Positions 19,483 through 28,624 of a DNA stretch of 64,000 nt are shown piece by piece (position 1 is the first letter of the stretch; each line of letters starts with the position of its first letter). Below the pieces are notes generated by a model, which was not told the DNA's origin, searched no databases, and saw only the letters and a program-made list of their open reading frames with translations. Where the stretch lies: positions 310,001-374,000 of the forward strand of contig NZ_JAPEUL010000007.1 in NCBI RefSeq assembly GCF_026113935.1, given 5' to 3'. The stretch comes from Marinomonas rhodophyticola. Lineage in GTDB: Bacteria > Pseudomonadota > Gammaproteobacteria > Pseudomonadales > Marinomonadaceae. The position numbers and the translations under genes are program-made.

Positions 19483-20511
19483 ATGAAAAAGAATCATTTT
19501 CTGCATAAGCATCAAAAAACACTCGCGCCCTTATTGTCGCTGGTGCTGATTATTTTGGTTACGGCGTCGGTTACACCGGGGTTTCTGAGCATTCAGGTTG
19601 TGGATGGTCATTTGTTTGGCAGTCTGGTGGATATTTTGCACCGCGGTACGCCCACGGCATTGGTGGCCTTAGGTATGGCGGTGGTCATTGGTACGCGTGG
19701 TATTGATCTTTCTGTCGGTGCGGTGATCGCGATTTCTGGCGCGGTGACGGCGGTGTTGACGGTGAATACCGATTGGCCTGTTTGGCTGGTGATTATGTGT
19801 GCCTTAGGTGTTGGCATGTTGTGTGGATTGTGGAATGGGATTTTGGTGTCGGTGTTTTCCATTCAGCCCATTGTTGCTACGTTAATTTTAATGGTGGCGG
19901 GCCGTGGTATTGCACAGATGATTACCGAAGGGCAAATCGTTACCTTCCATTCCGAGGTGTTGGATGCCATTGGTAATGGTTATTTTTTGGCGTTTCCGAT
20001 TCGGGTGTGGATTGCGATTGGCATGATTGTGTTGACCTTGGTGGTGATGCGGAAAACCGCACTGGGTTTGTTTATTGAAGCGGTTGGGGCGAATGTCAGA
20101 GCCAGTCGTTTGGTGGGAATTGAGGCGCGCTTGCTCGTGATGTCGGCGTATGTTTTTTCTGGTCTGTGTGCGGCCTTGAGCGGCATTATTCTAGCGGCTG
20201 ATATTCGTGGGGCAGACGCCAATAACGCCGGTCTGTGGTTGGAGCTGGATGCGATTTTGGCGGTGGTATTGGCTGGTGCTTCGTTAGCGGGTGGGCGTAT
20301 TTATTTATTATTGACGATTGTCGGAGTGTTGATTATTCAAACCTTAACCACCGCCATTCTGACCAGTGGCTTGCCAGCGCAATACAATTTGGTGGTTAAA
20401 GCGACCATTATTTTGGCTGTTTTGCTGATTCAGTCACCGAAAACGCGGCAATGGGTTTCTGGTTTTTTCCTGAAAAAACAGAAGGTTGTTAAAGGGAGTA
20501 CCACACCATGA
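19483..20511 (+). CDS. ytfT: Sugar ABC transporter permease, YtfT-type
   Basis: A 342-residue inner-membrane permease of the RbsC/YtfT type with about ten hydrophobic segments. It has the family motif GTRGIDLSVGAVIAISGA and the conserved later segment LWLELDAILAVVLAGASLAGG. It pairs with YjfF to form a heterodimeric channel. Its stop codon overlaps the start of yjfF by four bases (ATGA), showing translational coupling. Confidence 0.93.
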   Translation: MKKNHFLHKHQKTLAPLLSLVLIILVTASVTPGFLSIQVVDGHLFGSLVDILHRGTPTALVALGMAVVIGTRGIDLSVGAVIAISGAVTAVLTVNTDWPVWLVIMCALGVGMLCGLWNGILVSVFSIQPIVATLILMVAGRGIAQMITEGQIVTFHSEVLDAIGNGYFLAFPIRVWIAIGMIVLTLVVMRKTALGLFIEAVGANVRASRLVGIEARLLVMSAYVFSGLCAALSGIILAADIRGADANNAGLWLELDAILAVVLAGASLAGGRIYLLLTIVGVLIIQTLTTAILTSGLPAQYNLVVKATIILAVLLIQSPKTRQWVSGFFLKKQKVVKGSTTP

Positions 20512-21477
20512 TCAATGAACGTAATTTGCCTATTTTAGCGACTTTGCTGGTGTTCATTCTGTTGTATGGTTATGGCGTGTATGAATACAAGGGGTTTCGT
20601 GACACCTTGGTGTTTTCCAATCTACTGACGGATAACGCGTTTTTGATCATTACCGCCATTGGCATGACCTTTGTCATTCTCTCTGGGGGCATTGATTTGT
20701 CCGTGGAGCTCAATGATTGCGTTTGTGGGCGTATTGATGGCGTATCTTATTTCCACGGCTGGTATGCATCCTTTATTTGCCATCGCCATCGCATTATTGG
20801 TTGGTGTGGCGTTTGGTACGCTGATGGGGATCATTATTGCGTTTTTCGAGATTCAAGCCTTTATCGTGACCTTGGCGGGGATGTTTTTATTTCGTGGTTT
20901 GGCGTATTTGATTAACCTAGATGCGGTGCCCATCAGTCATCCGTTTATTACGGGGTTGTCTGATGTCTATTTACCCTTGCCAGGGCGGGGTGGACTGACT
21001 TTTATCGCTATGGCTATGTTGGTGTTATTGGTCATCGGTATCCTCATTGCCCGTCGCACGCGTTTTGGTATGAGTGTTTATGCCTTGGGCGGAGACAGCC
21101 ATTCGGCGGCTTTGTTGGGGGTGCCAGTAAAAAAGACCATTATTAAGATCTACGCCCTAAGTGGTTTTTACAGTGCTATGTCTGGGGTGATTTTTGCGAT
21201 TTACACCGGTTCTGCGTACCCGTTAGCGGCGGTTGGGGTGGAGCTGGATGCGATCGCGGCGGTGGTGATTGGTGGAACCTTGTTAACGGGTGGTGTGGGT
21301 TATGTGTTTGGTACGTTTTTAGGCGGCATGATTCAAGGCATTATTCAGACGCTAATTACTTTTGATGGCTCGCTAAACAGCTGGTGGACAAAACTGGCGG
21401 TGGGTGGTTTGTTACTGTTCTTTATCTTGCTGCAAAAAGGCATTGTGATGTGGGTGAAAAAACGCTCAGCAGCCTAG
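20508..21477 (+). pseudogene. yjfF: Sugar ABC transporter permease, YjfF-type, frameshifted
   Basis: The second permease of the system. The first part (start at 20508) reads to GGIDLSV and then goes out of frame. The remainder resumes as SMIAFVGVLMAYL and runs to the normal C-terminus at 21477, with GVELDAIAAVVIGGTLLTGG. One extra base near 20707 (GTG-G-A-GC-TCA) explains the break; without it the protein reads DLSVGSMIAF as in YjfF. About 320 residues once restored. An IS110 element lies 25 bp downstream. The rest of the gene is well preserved, so this may be an indel error or a very recent mutation. Confidence 0.85.
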
Positions 21478-21501
21478 GGTTTGGTTTTGTAGATACTCTG
21501 T

Positions 21502-22500
21502 TTAAGCGCAAGCTTTTTTATGCTCATCACTGAATAATTTTGAGGAGTCATAGGGTGTGTTTAATTTTAAACACGCCCATATCCCTGTTAACATTTTACG
21601 CATAACTGCGCACATGGCTTGTATCTTTTTCTTACCTCGTGCGACTAATGCCTCGTAAAACGCTTTTACATTTGGGTCATGACGTACAGCCGACATGGCA
21701 GGCATAAAGAGCGCGCTACGCAAATAAGCATTTCCAGCCTTACTGAGTCTACCTGGACGGTTGAGACTGCTACCAGATTGGTTAAGTCGGACATCCAAAC
21801 CTGCATAGCGACTAACCTGATTGGCCTTAAGTGTTTCAGGTAAAATAATCAGCTCTCCTAGCATCGCAATAGCAGAGACTTCTCCAATGCCCTTAGCCGC
21901 TAGAATATTATTAAATTGCTGTGCTATTTCAGTATCGCTTTTAATCATTTCTAGGGCTGCCATTCGCAAGCGTTGAATACGACTTTCTAGGTACGCAATG
22001 CCATCTTGCTCATCATGGATGACTAGATCAGAGGTGTCTTCATAAGATTTCATAGCATGTAAGCGGTTCTTCGCTTTGGTGCAATCATCTGTTAAACGAT
22101 TGATCTGCCTTGATATATCTCGTATTTTTAATTTATTTTTCTGGGGAGGCGTCCACTTTTCAGGTGCCATTCGTTGTGCATATTCAGCCAGTAAGCCAGC
22201 ATCAATATTATCAGTTTTGCTGTGTTCTAGTTTTATTTGAGCGAAGTGGTTAAAGCTTTTAGGGTTAATCACACTGATAGGTATGTCGGCATCATGAAGC
22301 GCGACAGCTAAATCCAAATAATAGATTCCAGTGGCTTCCATAACGACAGATTGCGGCGCATGTTGTTGCAGGAGAGTAAGTATTTCTGTTCGCCCATTTG
22401 GCGTCTGCTCAAAGGTTTTTACTAGACTATTTTTATTGTCATGGCGTATGACAAGGTCAACGGTTTTTGCTGCGATATCAATACCTACAAATGTGCTCAT
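21502..22500 (-). CDS. IS110-family transposase (DEDD recombinase)
   Basis: A 332-residue protein of two domains. The N-terminal RuvC-like DEDD domain shows VGIDIAAK (Asp near residue 8), VMEATGIYY (Glu near 56) and KTDNIDAGLLA (the later Asp pair). The C-terminal Transposase_20 domain has ILAAKGIGEVSAIAMLGE and GLDVRLNQSGSS, ending near the catalytic-serine region typical of the family. The enzyme recombines donor and target DNA under the guidance of a structured bridge RNA. The gene appears complete and has no frameshift, so the element could be active. Confidence 0.95.
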   Translation of the reverse strand: MSTFVGIDIAAKTVDLVIRHDNKNSLVKTFEQTPNGRTEILTLLQQHAPQSVVMEATGIYYLDLAVALHDADIPISVINPKSFNHFAQIKLEHSKTDNIDAGLLAEYAQRMAPEKWTPPQKNKLKIRDISRQINRLTDDCTKAKNRLHAMKSYEDTSDLVIHDEQDGIAYLESRIQRLRMAALEMIKSDTEIAQQFNNILAAKGIGEVSAIAMLGELIILPETLKANQVSRYAGLDVRLNQSGSSLNRPGRLSKAGNAYLRSALFMPAMSAVRHDPNVKAFYEALVARGKKKIQAMCAVMRKMLTGIWACLKLNTPYDSSKLFSDEHKKACA

Positions 22501-22725
22501 AATTTGCGTACTCGCTAATTTGGTTGGATAATAATTATCGGTTCCCGACCTCGCACTTTTTTACCGCTCAACCTTGTAACGCGAAGTCACTTAAGTGTGC
22601 TTCTTGATACTCTTCGAGATGAGTAAATGAGGCGGGAGCCACTCTACACGCGAGGTCAGTACACTGCCTCAAGGTCGCCGCGGCCTCCCGATAATGGTTA
22701 AATAATACACCTCAATAACCATTAA
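22501..22725 (-). ncRNA. Candidate bridge RNA region of the IS110 element
   Basis: The non-coding end upstream of the transposase is rich in structure. CGGGAG and CTCCCG pair across about 50 bases (22635-22690 region), enclosing GAGG/CCTC and the self-complementary AGTACACT, which would form internal loops. AATGGTTA/TAACCATT (22693-22700 and 22716-22723) make another stem at the outer edge. IS110-group bridge RNAs come from exactly this position. The RNA itself and its loops are inferred from position and folding by eye. Confidence 0.5.
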
Positions 22726-22736
22726 ATTCATCATAC

Positions 22737-22845
22737 AAGGTCGTGGCTTTAGCCCGACAAGACGTCATGTGTTGTGATGAGCTTTTGTCGGCATAAATGC
22801 ACGACCTACAGTTTGATCTTGTAGGTCGTGGCTTTAGCCCGACAA
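22737..22845. repeat. REP-like palindromic repeat cluster (three units)
   Basis: The unit AGGTCGTGGCTTTAGCCCGA occurs at about 22738-22760 and 22823-22845 in direct orientation, with a degenerate inverted copy between them (TTGTCGGCATAAATGC and ACGACCTAC, 22785-22809). Each unit contains an imperfect GTCG...CGAC palindrome. The arrangement resembles bacterial interspersed mosaic elements and may also act as the 3' terminator of galU. Confidence 0.8.
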
Positions 22846-22898
22846 CACTGGTTTTTTATTTCTGCTTTATTTTGGTGCAAAGCGTGTTGTGAGTGACA

Positions 22899-23735
22899 TT
22901 ACACAGCGGTCGGGTCTTTGTAGATGTTTTGGTAGCAGTAGTTAGTGGCTTCAACAAAGCCGTCTACACTACCGCAGTCAAAACGTTTGCCTTTGAATTT
23001 ATAAGCTAATACACAGCCTTCTTTTGCCTGTTGTAGTATGGCGTCAGTGATTTGTACTTCGCCGTTACGACCTGGTGGTGTGTTACGAATTTTGTCGAAA
23101 ATATCGGGGGTAAGAATGTAGCGGCCGATAATGGCAAGATTCGATGGGGCGTCTTCTTTGGCGGGTTTTTCCACCATGTCAGTAACGCGATATAAGCCTT
23201 CCATCATAGATTCACCTTGGATTACGCCGTACTTGTGTACTTCGTCTTCAGGGACTTCTTCGATGGCAACGATGGTGCAACGGAATTGGTTATAAAGTTT
23301 AACCATTTGTGCCATGACGCCATCGTCTTCGCCGAAACAAAGGTCGTCTGCTAACACGACGCCAAAGGCTTCGTCACCGATCAGTGGTTCGCCGGTAAGG
23401 ATGGCATGGCCTAGACCTAACATGTTGTTTTGACGAGTAAAAGAGAAGTTGACGTTATCGATCAGGTAACGAATCTCATCCAAATATTTTTCTTTGCTGG
23501 TGCCTGCAATTTGGTGCTCAAGCTCATAGCTGATGTCGAAATGGTCCGCAATGGCACGTTTACCACGACCTGTTACAAAGGTGACGTTGTCCAAACCTGC
23601 TTTGACTGCTTCTTCTACGCCGTATTGAACCAAGGGTTTGTTCACAATCGGAAGCATTTCTTTTGGCATGGATTTGGTGGCAGGCAAAAAGCGAGTGCCA
23701 TAGCCAGCGACAGGGAATAGACATTTGCGAATCAT
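22899..23735 (-). CDS. galU: UTP-glucose-1-phosphate uridylyltransferase
   Basis: Makes UDP-glucose from UTP and glucose 1-phosphate for cell-envelope sugars and osmoprotectants. The 278-residue length is usual. The N-terminus has the nucleotidyltransferase signature FPVAGYGTRFLPATKSMPKE, followed by VVLADDLC and the sugar-binding segment VEKPAKEDAPSNLAIIGRY. The C-terminus holds FKGKRFDCGSVDGFVEA. It is a single gene, transcribed toward the REP-like cluster and the IS110 element; the preceding regulator gene is separate. Confidence 0.96.
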   Translation of the reverse strand: MIRKCLFPVAGYGTRFLPATKSMPKEMLPIVNKPLVQYGVEEAVKAGLDNVTFVTGRGKRAIADHFDISYELEHQIAGTSKEKYLDEIRYLIDNVNFSFTRQNNMLGLGHAILTGEPLIGDEAFGVVLADDLCFGEDDGVMAQMVKLYNQFRCTIVAIEEVPEDEVHKYGVIQGESMMEGLYRVTDMVEKPAKEDAPSNLAIIGRYILTPDIFDKIRNTPPGRNGEVQITDAILQQAKEGCVLAYKFKGKRFDCGSVDGFVEATNYCYQNIYKDPTAV

Positions 23736-23835
23736 AATTTTTCCTTAAAATGTTGTTGTAAAATGGCGGCCCAAAAAATGGCTGTCCAGAAGTAATGCAT
23801 GCCAGCCTGTTTCGATAGATGCCTGCATTCCTGCA

Positions 23836-24715
23836 TTATAGAGCATCTCGCGTGACAGCTCGTATCACCTTGGTTAACCGATCTAATACAGGTGAATTAA
23901 GTTTGTACCAATGCCAGTAAAGTGGCAAGGCCAGTCGCTTGTTTGGCAGCAAGGATACCAGTTTCTTGCTTTTTATTTTCTGTTTAATTTGAATACTAGG
24001 TACTAAAGCACAGACTGTGCCACTCATAACCAATTCAACAAAGCCATGGGAAGACGGGTACCAATGGCTGTGGCTAATGTCTGTTGCTACGTTCAAGCAT
24101 TCGTTTTGATATCGAGTCTCAGAGTTCATCGTATTCGTCATAAATCAGAGAGGGAGATTTTAGAACCGCTGTAGCGCTAAGGTCACCTTTTAAATGCTCT
24201 TCAATGAAGCTTGGTGTGGCGACCAGCTCATAATACATATTGCCAAGAAAAATAGAATCCCCACCTGCGACTGGTGTGCCGATTTGACTGACGCAGGCGA
24301 CCACTTCGCCGGTTTGTAAGAGAGCGCGAGTTTTAGCTTGATCGGCGGCTTTGATGTGCAGTTTGGTTTTATCTGATGCCGAGAATTGGCAGACAACGTC
24401 TGTAAACCAGGTTGCGAGTACATCATTGTTTACCGCGATATTGATAGGTTGTGTGGCCTGTTGACCTTGAATGGCTTCTTGCAAGCCTTCTTCGAGCATG
24501 GTGACTTTGTTGAAATGCGCCAGCAGCTGTTCACCAAGCGGCGTGGCAACCACAGGTCTGGCACGAATTAATAGTGGCCGTCCGCATTCTTGCTCCAAAC
24601 GTTTGATGTTCTGAGACACCGCGGACTGAGTAAGGTGAAGGTATTCAGCGGCTTTATCAAAGCTTTGAAACTTTAGGACAGCGTGAAGGCTGGAGAGTGC
24701 TTTATAATCCAACAT
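23836..24715 (-). pseudogene. LysR-family regulator of an amino-acid exporter (LysG/ArgP-like), frameshifted
   Basis: ArgP/LysG proteins sense lysine or arginine and activate a divergent exporter gene. The N-terminal helix-turn-helix (FDKAAEYLHLTQSAVSQNIKRL) and most of the effector domain are in one frame, ending LIYDEYDEL at 24119. The rest continues one base out of frame from about 24120 (ETRYQNECLNVATD to AVTRDAL). Removing one base in CTCTGAG (read on the minus strand) joins them to about 293 residues, the usual size. It is divergent from a LysE-family exporter with about 99 bp between, the classic lysG-lysE layout. The break is probably an indel. Confidence 0.82.
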
Positions 24716-24814
24716 TAATTTTACTAATGTAATTTAAGTTTAATTAATTTTAATTTAGTCTTTGTCATGTTTAATATCAAGCGCTATCGAGAGTACAGGC
24801 AGTAGGGTAACGCG

Positions 24815-25423
24815 ATGTTAGCATTTTTGAGTGGGGCAATTACCGGTGGCGGCTTGATCGTCGCGGTAGGCGCGCAGAATAGTTTTTTATTAGAGCAAGC
24901 ATTGAAGCGGCATTATGCGTTTCCGATTGCGCTGTTGTTTATCGTAAGTGACGCCATTTCCATTGCCCTTGGTGCGTTTGGCTTGGGCTTGATTTTGCAA
25001 AGTCACGATTGGCTTTTAACGGTATCTCGTTGGGCTGGCGTGGCATTCCTGGTGTGGTTTGCCTTGGGGAAATGGCGTGCTTCTTTCCAAGAGGAACATT
25101 TGATTCTGAAACAGTACAGTATGCGTCTCGCGTTATGGCCTTTGGTGATGATGGGCTTTGCTGTCACTTGGCTGAATCCGCATTTTTATTTAGACACCAT
25201 GATCTTAATGGGCAGCTTGGCAAATCAATGGCAAGGGGAAAAATGGGAGTTCGTATTGGGTGGGATAGTGGCGTCCGTATTGTGGTTTCTATCTCTGGCC
25301 TTTGTTGGCAAGCTTTGCGCTAAGTGGCTCGAGAAAGCGTCATTCTGGCGCTGGTTTAACCGCGTTAATGCGATTTTAATTTGGAGTATCGCATTAAAAA
25401 TAGCCACACAACCCTTGTCCTAG
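24815..25423 (+). CDS. LysE/ArgO-family amino-acid exporter
   Basis: A 202-residue membrane protein with about six hydrophobic segments. It has the family N-terminus AFLSGAITGGGLIVAVGAQNSFLLEQAL in pieces (GAITGGGLIVAVGAQN), the segment HYAFPIALLFIVSDAISIALG, and the conserved TWLNPHFYLDTMILMG. LysE and ArgO export lysine and/or arginine. The divergent LysG/ArgP-like regulator supports induction by basic amino acids. Confidence 0.9.
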   Translation: MLAFLSGAITGGGLIVAVGAQNSFLLEQALKRHYAFPIALLFIVSDAISIALGAFGLGLILQSHDWLLTVSRWAGVAFLVWFALGKWRASFQEEHLILKQYSMRLALWPLVMMGFAVTWLNPHFYLDTMILMGSLANQWQGEKWEFVLGGIVASVLWFLSLAFVGKLCAKWLEKASFWRWFNRVNAILIWSIALKIATQPLS

Positions 25424-25437
25424 TTGAACAAGGGTTG
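25409..25437. terminator. Hairpin over the lysE stop, convergent with the MFS gene
   Basis: CAACCCTTGT at 25409-25418 pairs perfectly with ACAAGGGTTG at 25428-25437. It spans the exporter's stop codon and lies between two convergent genes, so it may end transcription from both sides. No T tract is present. Confidence 0.5.
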
Positions 25438-25460
25438 CGTATGATAAAAGTATCAAGTCG

Positions 25461-26744
25461 CTACAGTTTGATTTCCACTTCGTGGCTTTTCTCTTCATGG
25501 TTCGATGAAGAATCGGCTTCGGCAAGCATTTCCGCGGTTGCCACAGAAGACACGGTCAAGGCGACAGGGATTTGATCCCCTTGCTCTTCGATGTTCATGG
25601 CAGGTTGGTAGTTGATTCGATACAAGGCCACCAATGCAACACTTAGGTTCATTGCGGCAACAAACCAGAACAAAGCATCAAGACGAACCCAATCCATAAA
25701 TATGGCCGCCAGCAATGGCCCTGTCATACCGCCAACACCGTTTAGTAGGATAATGCCGCTACTGGCTGACAAGATTTGTTCTGGTCGCAGCTGATCGTTA
25801 ATGTGCGATGAGGCCAAGGAATACATGGGAAAAGTGAAAGCCCCAATGAAAAACATCCCTACCATCATGACGACCTGACTGTTGAGTGTGCTGCCAAGTG
25901 GCACAATAAACGCCGCAATCGCACCAACAATGGCCACCCAAAGAATCGTTACACGTCGATCTTGGCGGTCAGATAATCGCCCAATAGGCCATTGTAAGAG
26001 CATCCCCCCAACATAACTGGCACCAATGAACAGGGATATTTGCCCCACATTCATACCGCTCGTCTTAGCGTAAAGCGCCCCTAAGCCTAGCAACGCGCCA
26101 GAAGTCACCCCTGCAATGGTTACCCCCGTCACCCCCAAGGGCGCCGTTTTGATTAACCCCATAATATTGAGTTTTTCAGGGATGCTAATCGTCGGAGACG
26201 GTGTGCGTACTAATAGCAAAGGCACCAAGGCCAATGAAATTAATACCGATGATAAAATAAATAAGCCATAGCCGCTTGGTGAGGCCAAGTTAAGCAACAC
26301 TTGTCCAAGTGTCTGGCTCGCCCATAGCTCAATAATATAAATCGAAAACAAACGACCACGGGTTTTATTGGTCGCAATGTCGTTTAACCAGCTTTCCGTT
26401 ACGATAAACAGCGCGGCATAACACAAGCCAGTACACATCCGCATCAACATCCAGAACCAAGGATTGACAATGACTGACTGCATTAAAATGGTAATGGATG
26501 CCAAAGAGGCAACCGCAGCAAACACACGGATGTGACCAACATTCTTGATCCAATTCGGCACCAACAACGAACCGATAATGAAACCTAGATAATAAGCCGA
26601 CATGATTAACCCCGTTGCCGAGGTATTAAAGGATTCGATAGAGGCCCGAATACCAATCAATGAGCTTTGCAAGGCGCTCGCCATGGTCAAAATGGCAATA
26701 CCGAAGAGCAGGCTCCAGATCGGAAACAGGGTTTGCTTTAACAT
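25461..26744 (-). CDS. MFS transporter (YcaD-like)
   Basis: A 427-residue major-facilitator protein with about twelve membrane segments. Its first half has SAYYLGFIIGSLLVPNWIKNVGHIRVF (the loop 2-3 region) and RMCTGLCYAALFIVTESWLND, a pattern typical of YcaD-like MFS carriers. The C-terminal 40 residues are hydrophilic and acidic and probably cytoplasmic. The substrate is unknown. It is a single gene facing the lysE gene; the 370-bp region upstream is shared with puuC. Confidence 0.88.
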   Translation of the reverse strand: MLKQTLFPIWSLLFGIAILTMASALQSSLIGIRASIESFNTSATGLIMSAYYLGFIIGSLLVPNWIKNVGHIRVFAAVASLASITILMQSVIVNPWFWMLMRMCTGLCYAALFIVTESWLNDIATNKTRGRLFSIYIIELWASQTLGQVLLNLASPSGYGLFILSSVLISLALVPLLLVRTPSPTISIPEKLNIMGLIKTAPLGVTGVTIAGVTSGALLGLGALYAKTSGMNVGQISLFIGASYVGGMLLQWPIGRLSDRQDRRVTILWVAIVGAIAAFIVPLGSTLNSQVVMMVGMFFIGAFTFPMYSLASSHINDQLRPEQILSASSGIILLNGVGGMTGPLLAAIFMDWVRLDALFWFVAAMNLSVALVALYRINYQPAMNIEEQGDQIPVALTVSSVATAEMLAEADSSSNHEEKSHEVEIKL

Positions 26745-27114
26745 GCAGTGTCCTTATTGAGCTGAGCGTGTTTTTAATAAAAATATCTTAATAATCGGGG
26801 GTGATCATTATTTGCGCCGACTATACCAAGAGAATCTTTGAATGCAATCAATAATGTCCCTAGTAAAAGATAGCAAAGAAAGCGAGCATTTTCAGAACGT
26901 ATTATGGCATTTGTGTTATTGGAATTATGGAGATCAATTTTTATGCCAATATATTTACTATAGGATAATTTTATGACAATTAAGTATTCGTCATACAGGT
27001 TGCCATGCGAGCAGGTTTCAGCGATAACATAATAAGTAACTATTACTTTTCATTTTGTGAGTACGACTTAGTTTATAGAGCGGTTTATTCCCCGTTTATG
27101 AGAGGATCTGAATT
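26745..27114. promoter_or_regulatory. Divergent promoter region between the MFS gene and puuC
   Basis: A 370-bp AT-rich region between two divergent genes. It should carry the promoter of the polyamine cluster. I see no clear palindromic operator and no convincing coding frame; a frame of under 20 codons starting near 26973 has no support. Confidence 0.5.
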
Positions 27115-28602
27115 ATGAAAACCTATCAAGAATGGCAAGCGTTACGATCAAACCTTGTTTTGCCGAATCAAGCGTATATCAATGGGGCGTTTGTGGCCGC
27201 GCAGAGTGGCGAGACTTTTGATTGCATTAATCCGACCGATGAGTCTTTATTGGCTCAAGTAGCCAGTTGCGATAGCGCAGATGTCGATTTAGCTGTGACG
27301 GCAGCGCAAGCCAGTTTTCGATCTGGTGTGTGGTCTGATATGGCACCAGGAAAGCGCAAGCGAGTGTTGCAAAAATGGGCAGATTTGCTTGAGCATCATC
27401 AAGATGAATTGGCGCTGATAGATACTCTAGATATGGGAAAGTCCATCAGTGAGATGGTGAATATTGATGTGCCTGATTCGTTAGACTGTTTACGTTGGTC
27501 TGCCGAGTGCATTGATAAATTGTACGGTGAAATTGCCCCCACGAATTCACAAAATCTTGCACTCATCAGTCGTGAGCCATTGGGGGTTGTGGCGATTATT
27601 ACGCCTTGGAACTATCCTCTAATGATGGTGATGTGGAAAATTGCACCAGCGTTGGCGGCGGGTAACAGTATTATTTTAAAGCCGTCTGAGAAGTCGCCAT
27701 TAAGTGCATTAAGAATTGCGCAGTTAGCCACGCAGGCTGGTGTACCTGATGGGGTGTTTAATGTGTTACCCGGTTTTGGACATACCGCAGGTAAGGCACT
27801 GGCGTTGCATCATGGAGTAGGCACTTTAGCGTTTACCGGTTCTAGTCGTGTGGCGGGCATGTTAATGCAGTACGCGGGTCAATCGAATATGAAACGTGTT
27901 TGGTTGGAGGCAGGAGGGAAATCCCCCTGTTTGGTGTTTGATGACTGTAATGACATTAAAGCCGCTGCAAAAGGCGCAGCCACGGCCATTTTTACCAATC
28001 AGGGCGAAGTGTGTATCGCCTGTTCGCGTTTGTATGTTCATAGCCGTATTAAAGACGTTTTTATGGCAGAGCTTTTGAATGCGGCCCGTGAGTATGTGCC
28101 TGGAGATCCATTAAATCCGAGCACCAAAATGGGGCCGTTGGTAGACAAAAACCAATTTGAAACCGTGTCTCAGTTTATTCAGAGTGCGATAGACGAGGGG
28201 GCTAAGCTTGAATTAGGCGGTGTGCCTGAATATCAAACTGGCCAAGGGTTCTTTATGCCACCAACGATTTTTTCACAGGCGAATCACCAGATGCGCTTTG
28301 TGCAAGAGGAAATTTTTGGCCCAGTCCTTGCTGTAATGAGCTTTGATACAGAAGAAGAAGCCATTGCATTAGCGAATGATTCTAAATATGGCTTGGGGGC
28401 AGCTCTTTGGACGAATGACTTATCGCGGGCGCATCGTGTGAGTAGACGCTTAGAAGCTGGTATGGTGTGGGTCAATACTTGGGGCGATGGCGATACAACG
28501 GTGCCTTTTGGTGGTGTCAAAGCCTCTGGAAATGGCCGAGATAAATCGTGGCATGCGTTAGAGAAATATACCGAGATTAAGAATACTTGGATTCGTCTTT
28601 GA
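27115..28602 (+). CDS. puuC: Gamma-glutamyl-gamma-aminobutyraldehyde dehydrogenase (aldehyde dehydrogenase family)
   Basis: A 495-residue NAD(P)-dependent aldehyde dehydrogenase. Visible motifs are ITPWNYPLMM and KPSEKSPLSALR (cofactor binding), FTGSSRVAG, VWLEAGGKSPC (general-base Glu) and FTNQGEVCIACSRL with the catalytic Cys at residue 300. In the Puu pathway it oxidises gamma-glutamyl-gamma-aminobutyraldehyde. The broad family makes the exact substrate uncertain, but the next genes (FAD oxidase and gamma-glutamyl ligase) supply the preceding steps. A GAGG ribosome site precedes the ATG and puuB starts 22 bp downstream. Confidence 0.88.
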   Translation: MKTYQEWQALRSNLVLPNQAYINGAFVAAQSGETFDCINPTDESLLAQVASCDSADVDLAVTAAQASFRSGVWSDMAPGKRKRVLQKWADLLEHHQDELALIDTLDMGKSISEMVNIDVPDSLDCLRWSAECIDKLYGEIAPTNSQNLALISREPLGVVAIITPWNYPLMMVMWKIAPALAAGNSIILKPSEKSPLSALRIAQLATQAGVPDGVFNVLPGFGHTAGKALALHHGVGTLAFTGSSRVAGMLMQYAGQSNMKRVWLEAGGKSPCLVFDDCNDIKAAAKGAATAIFTNQGEVCIACSRLYVHSRIKDVFMAELLNAAREYVPGDPLNPSTKMGPLVDKNQFETVSQFIQSAIDEGAKLELGGVPEYQTGQGFFMPPTIFSQANHQMRFVQEEIFGPVLAVMSFDTEEEAIALANDSKYGLGAALWTNDLSRAHRVSRRLEAGMVWVNTWGDGDTTVPFGGVKASGNGRDKSWHALEKYTEIKNTWIRL

Positions 28603-28624
28603 TGTTTAAAGGAGTACTTCATTT

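Larger units (their letters stand above)
21490..22725 (-). mobile_element. IS110-family insertion sequence (ends approximate)
   Basis: The element has one transposase gene on the minus strand, about 220 bp of non-coding DNA on its 5' side and almost none on the 3' side. This asymmetry is characteristic of the IS110 group, where the longer non-coding end carries the bridge RNA. IS110 elements lack long terminal inverted repeats and target duplications, so the exact ends cannot be read from one copy. Confidence 0.75.

Noticed and set aside
20700-20720. Programmed frameshifting in yjfF or fabY
   Set aside because: No slippery heptamer or downstream stem is visible at the break points, and single-base corrections restore normal proteins; an indel is simpler.
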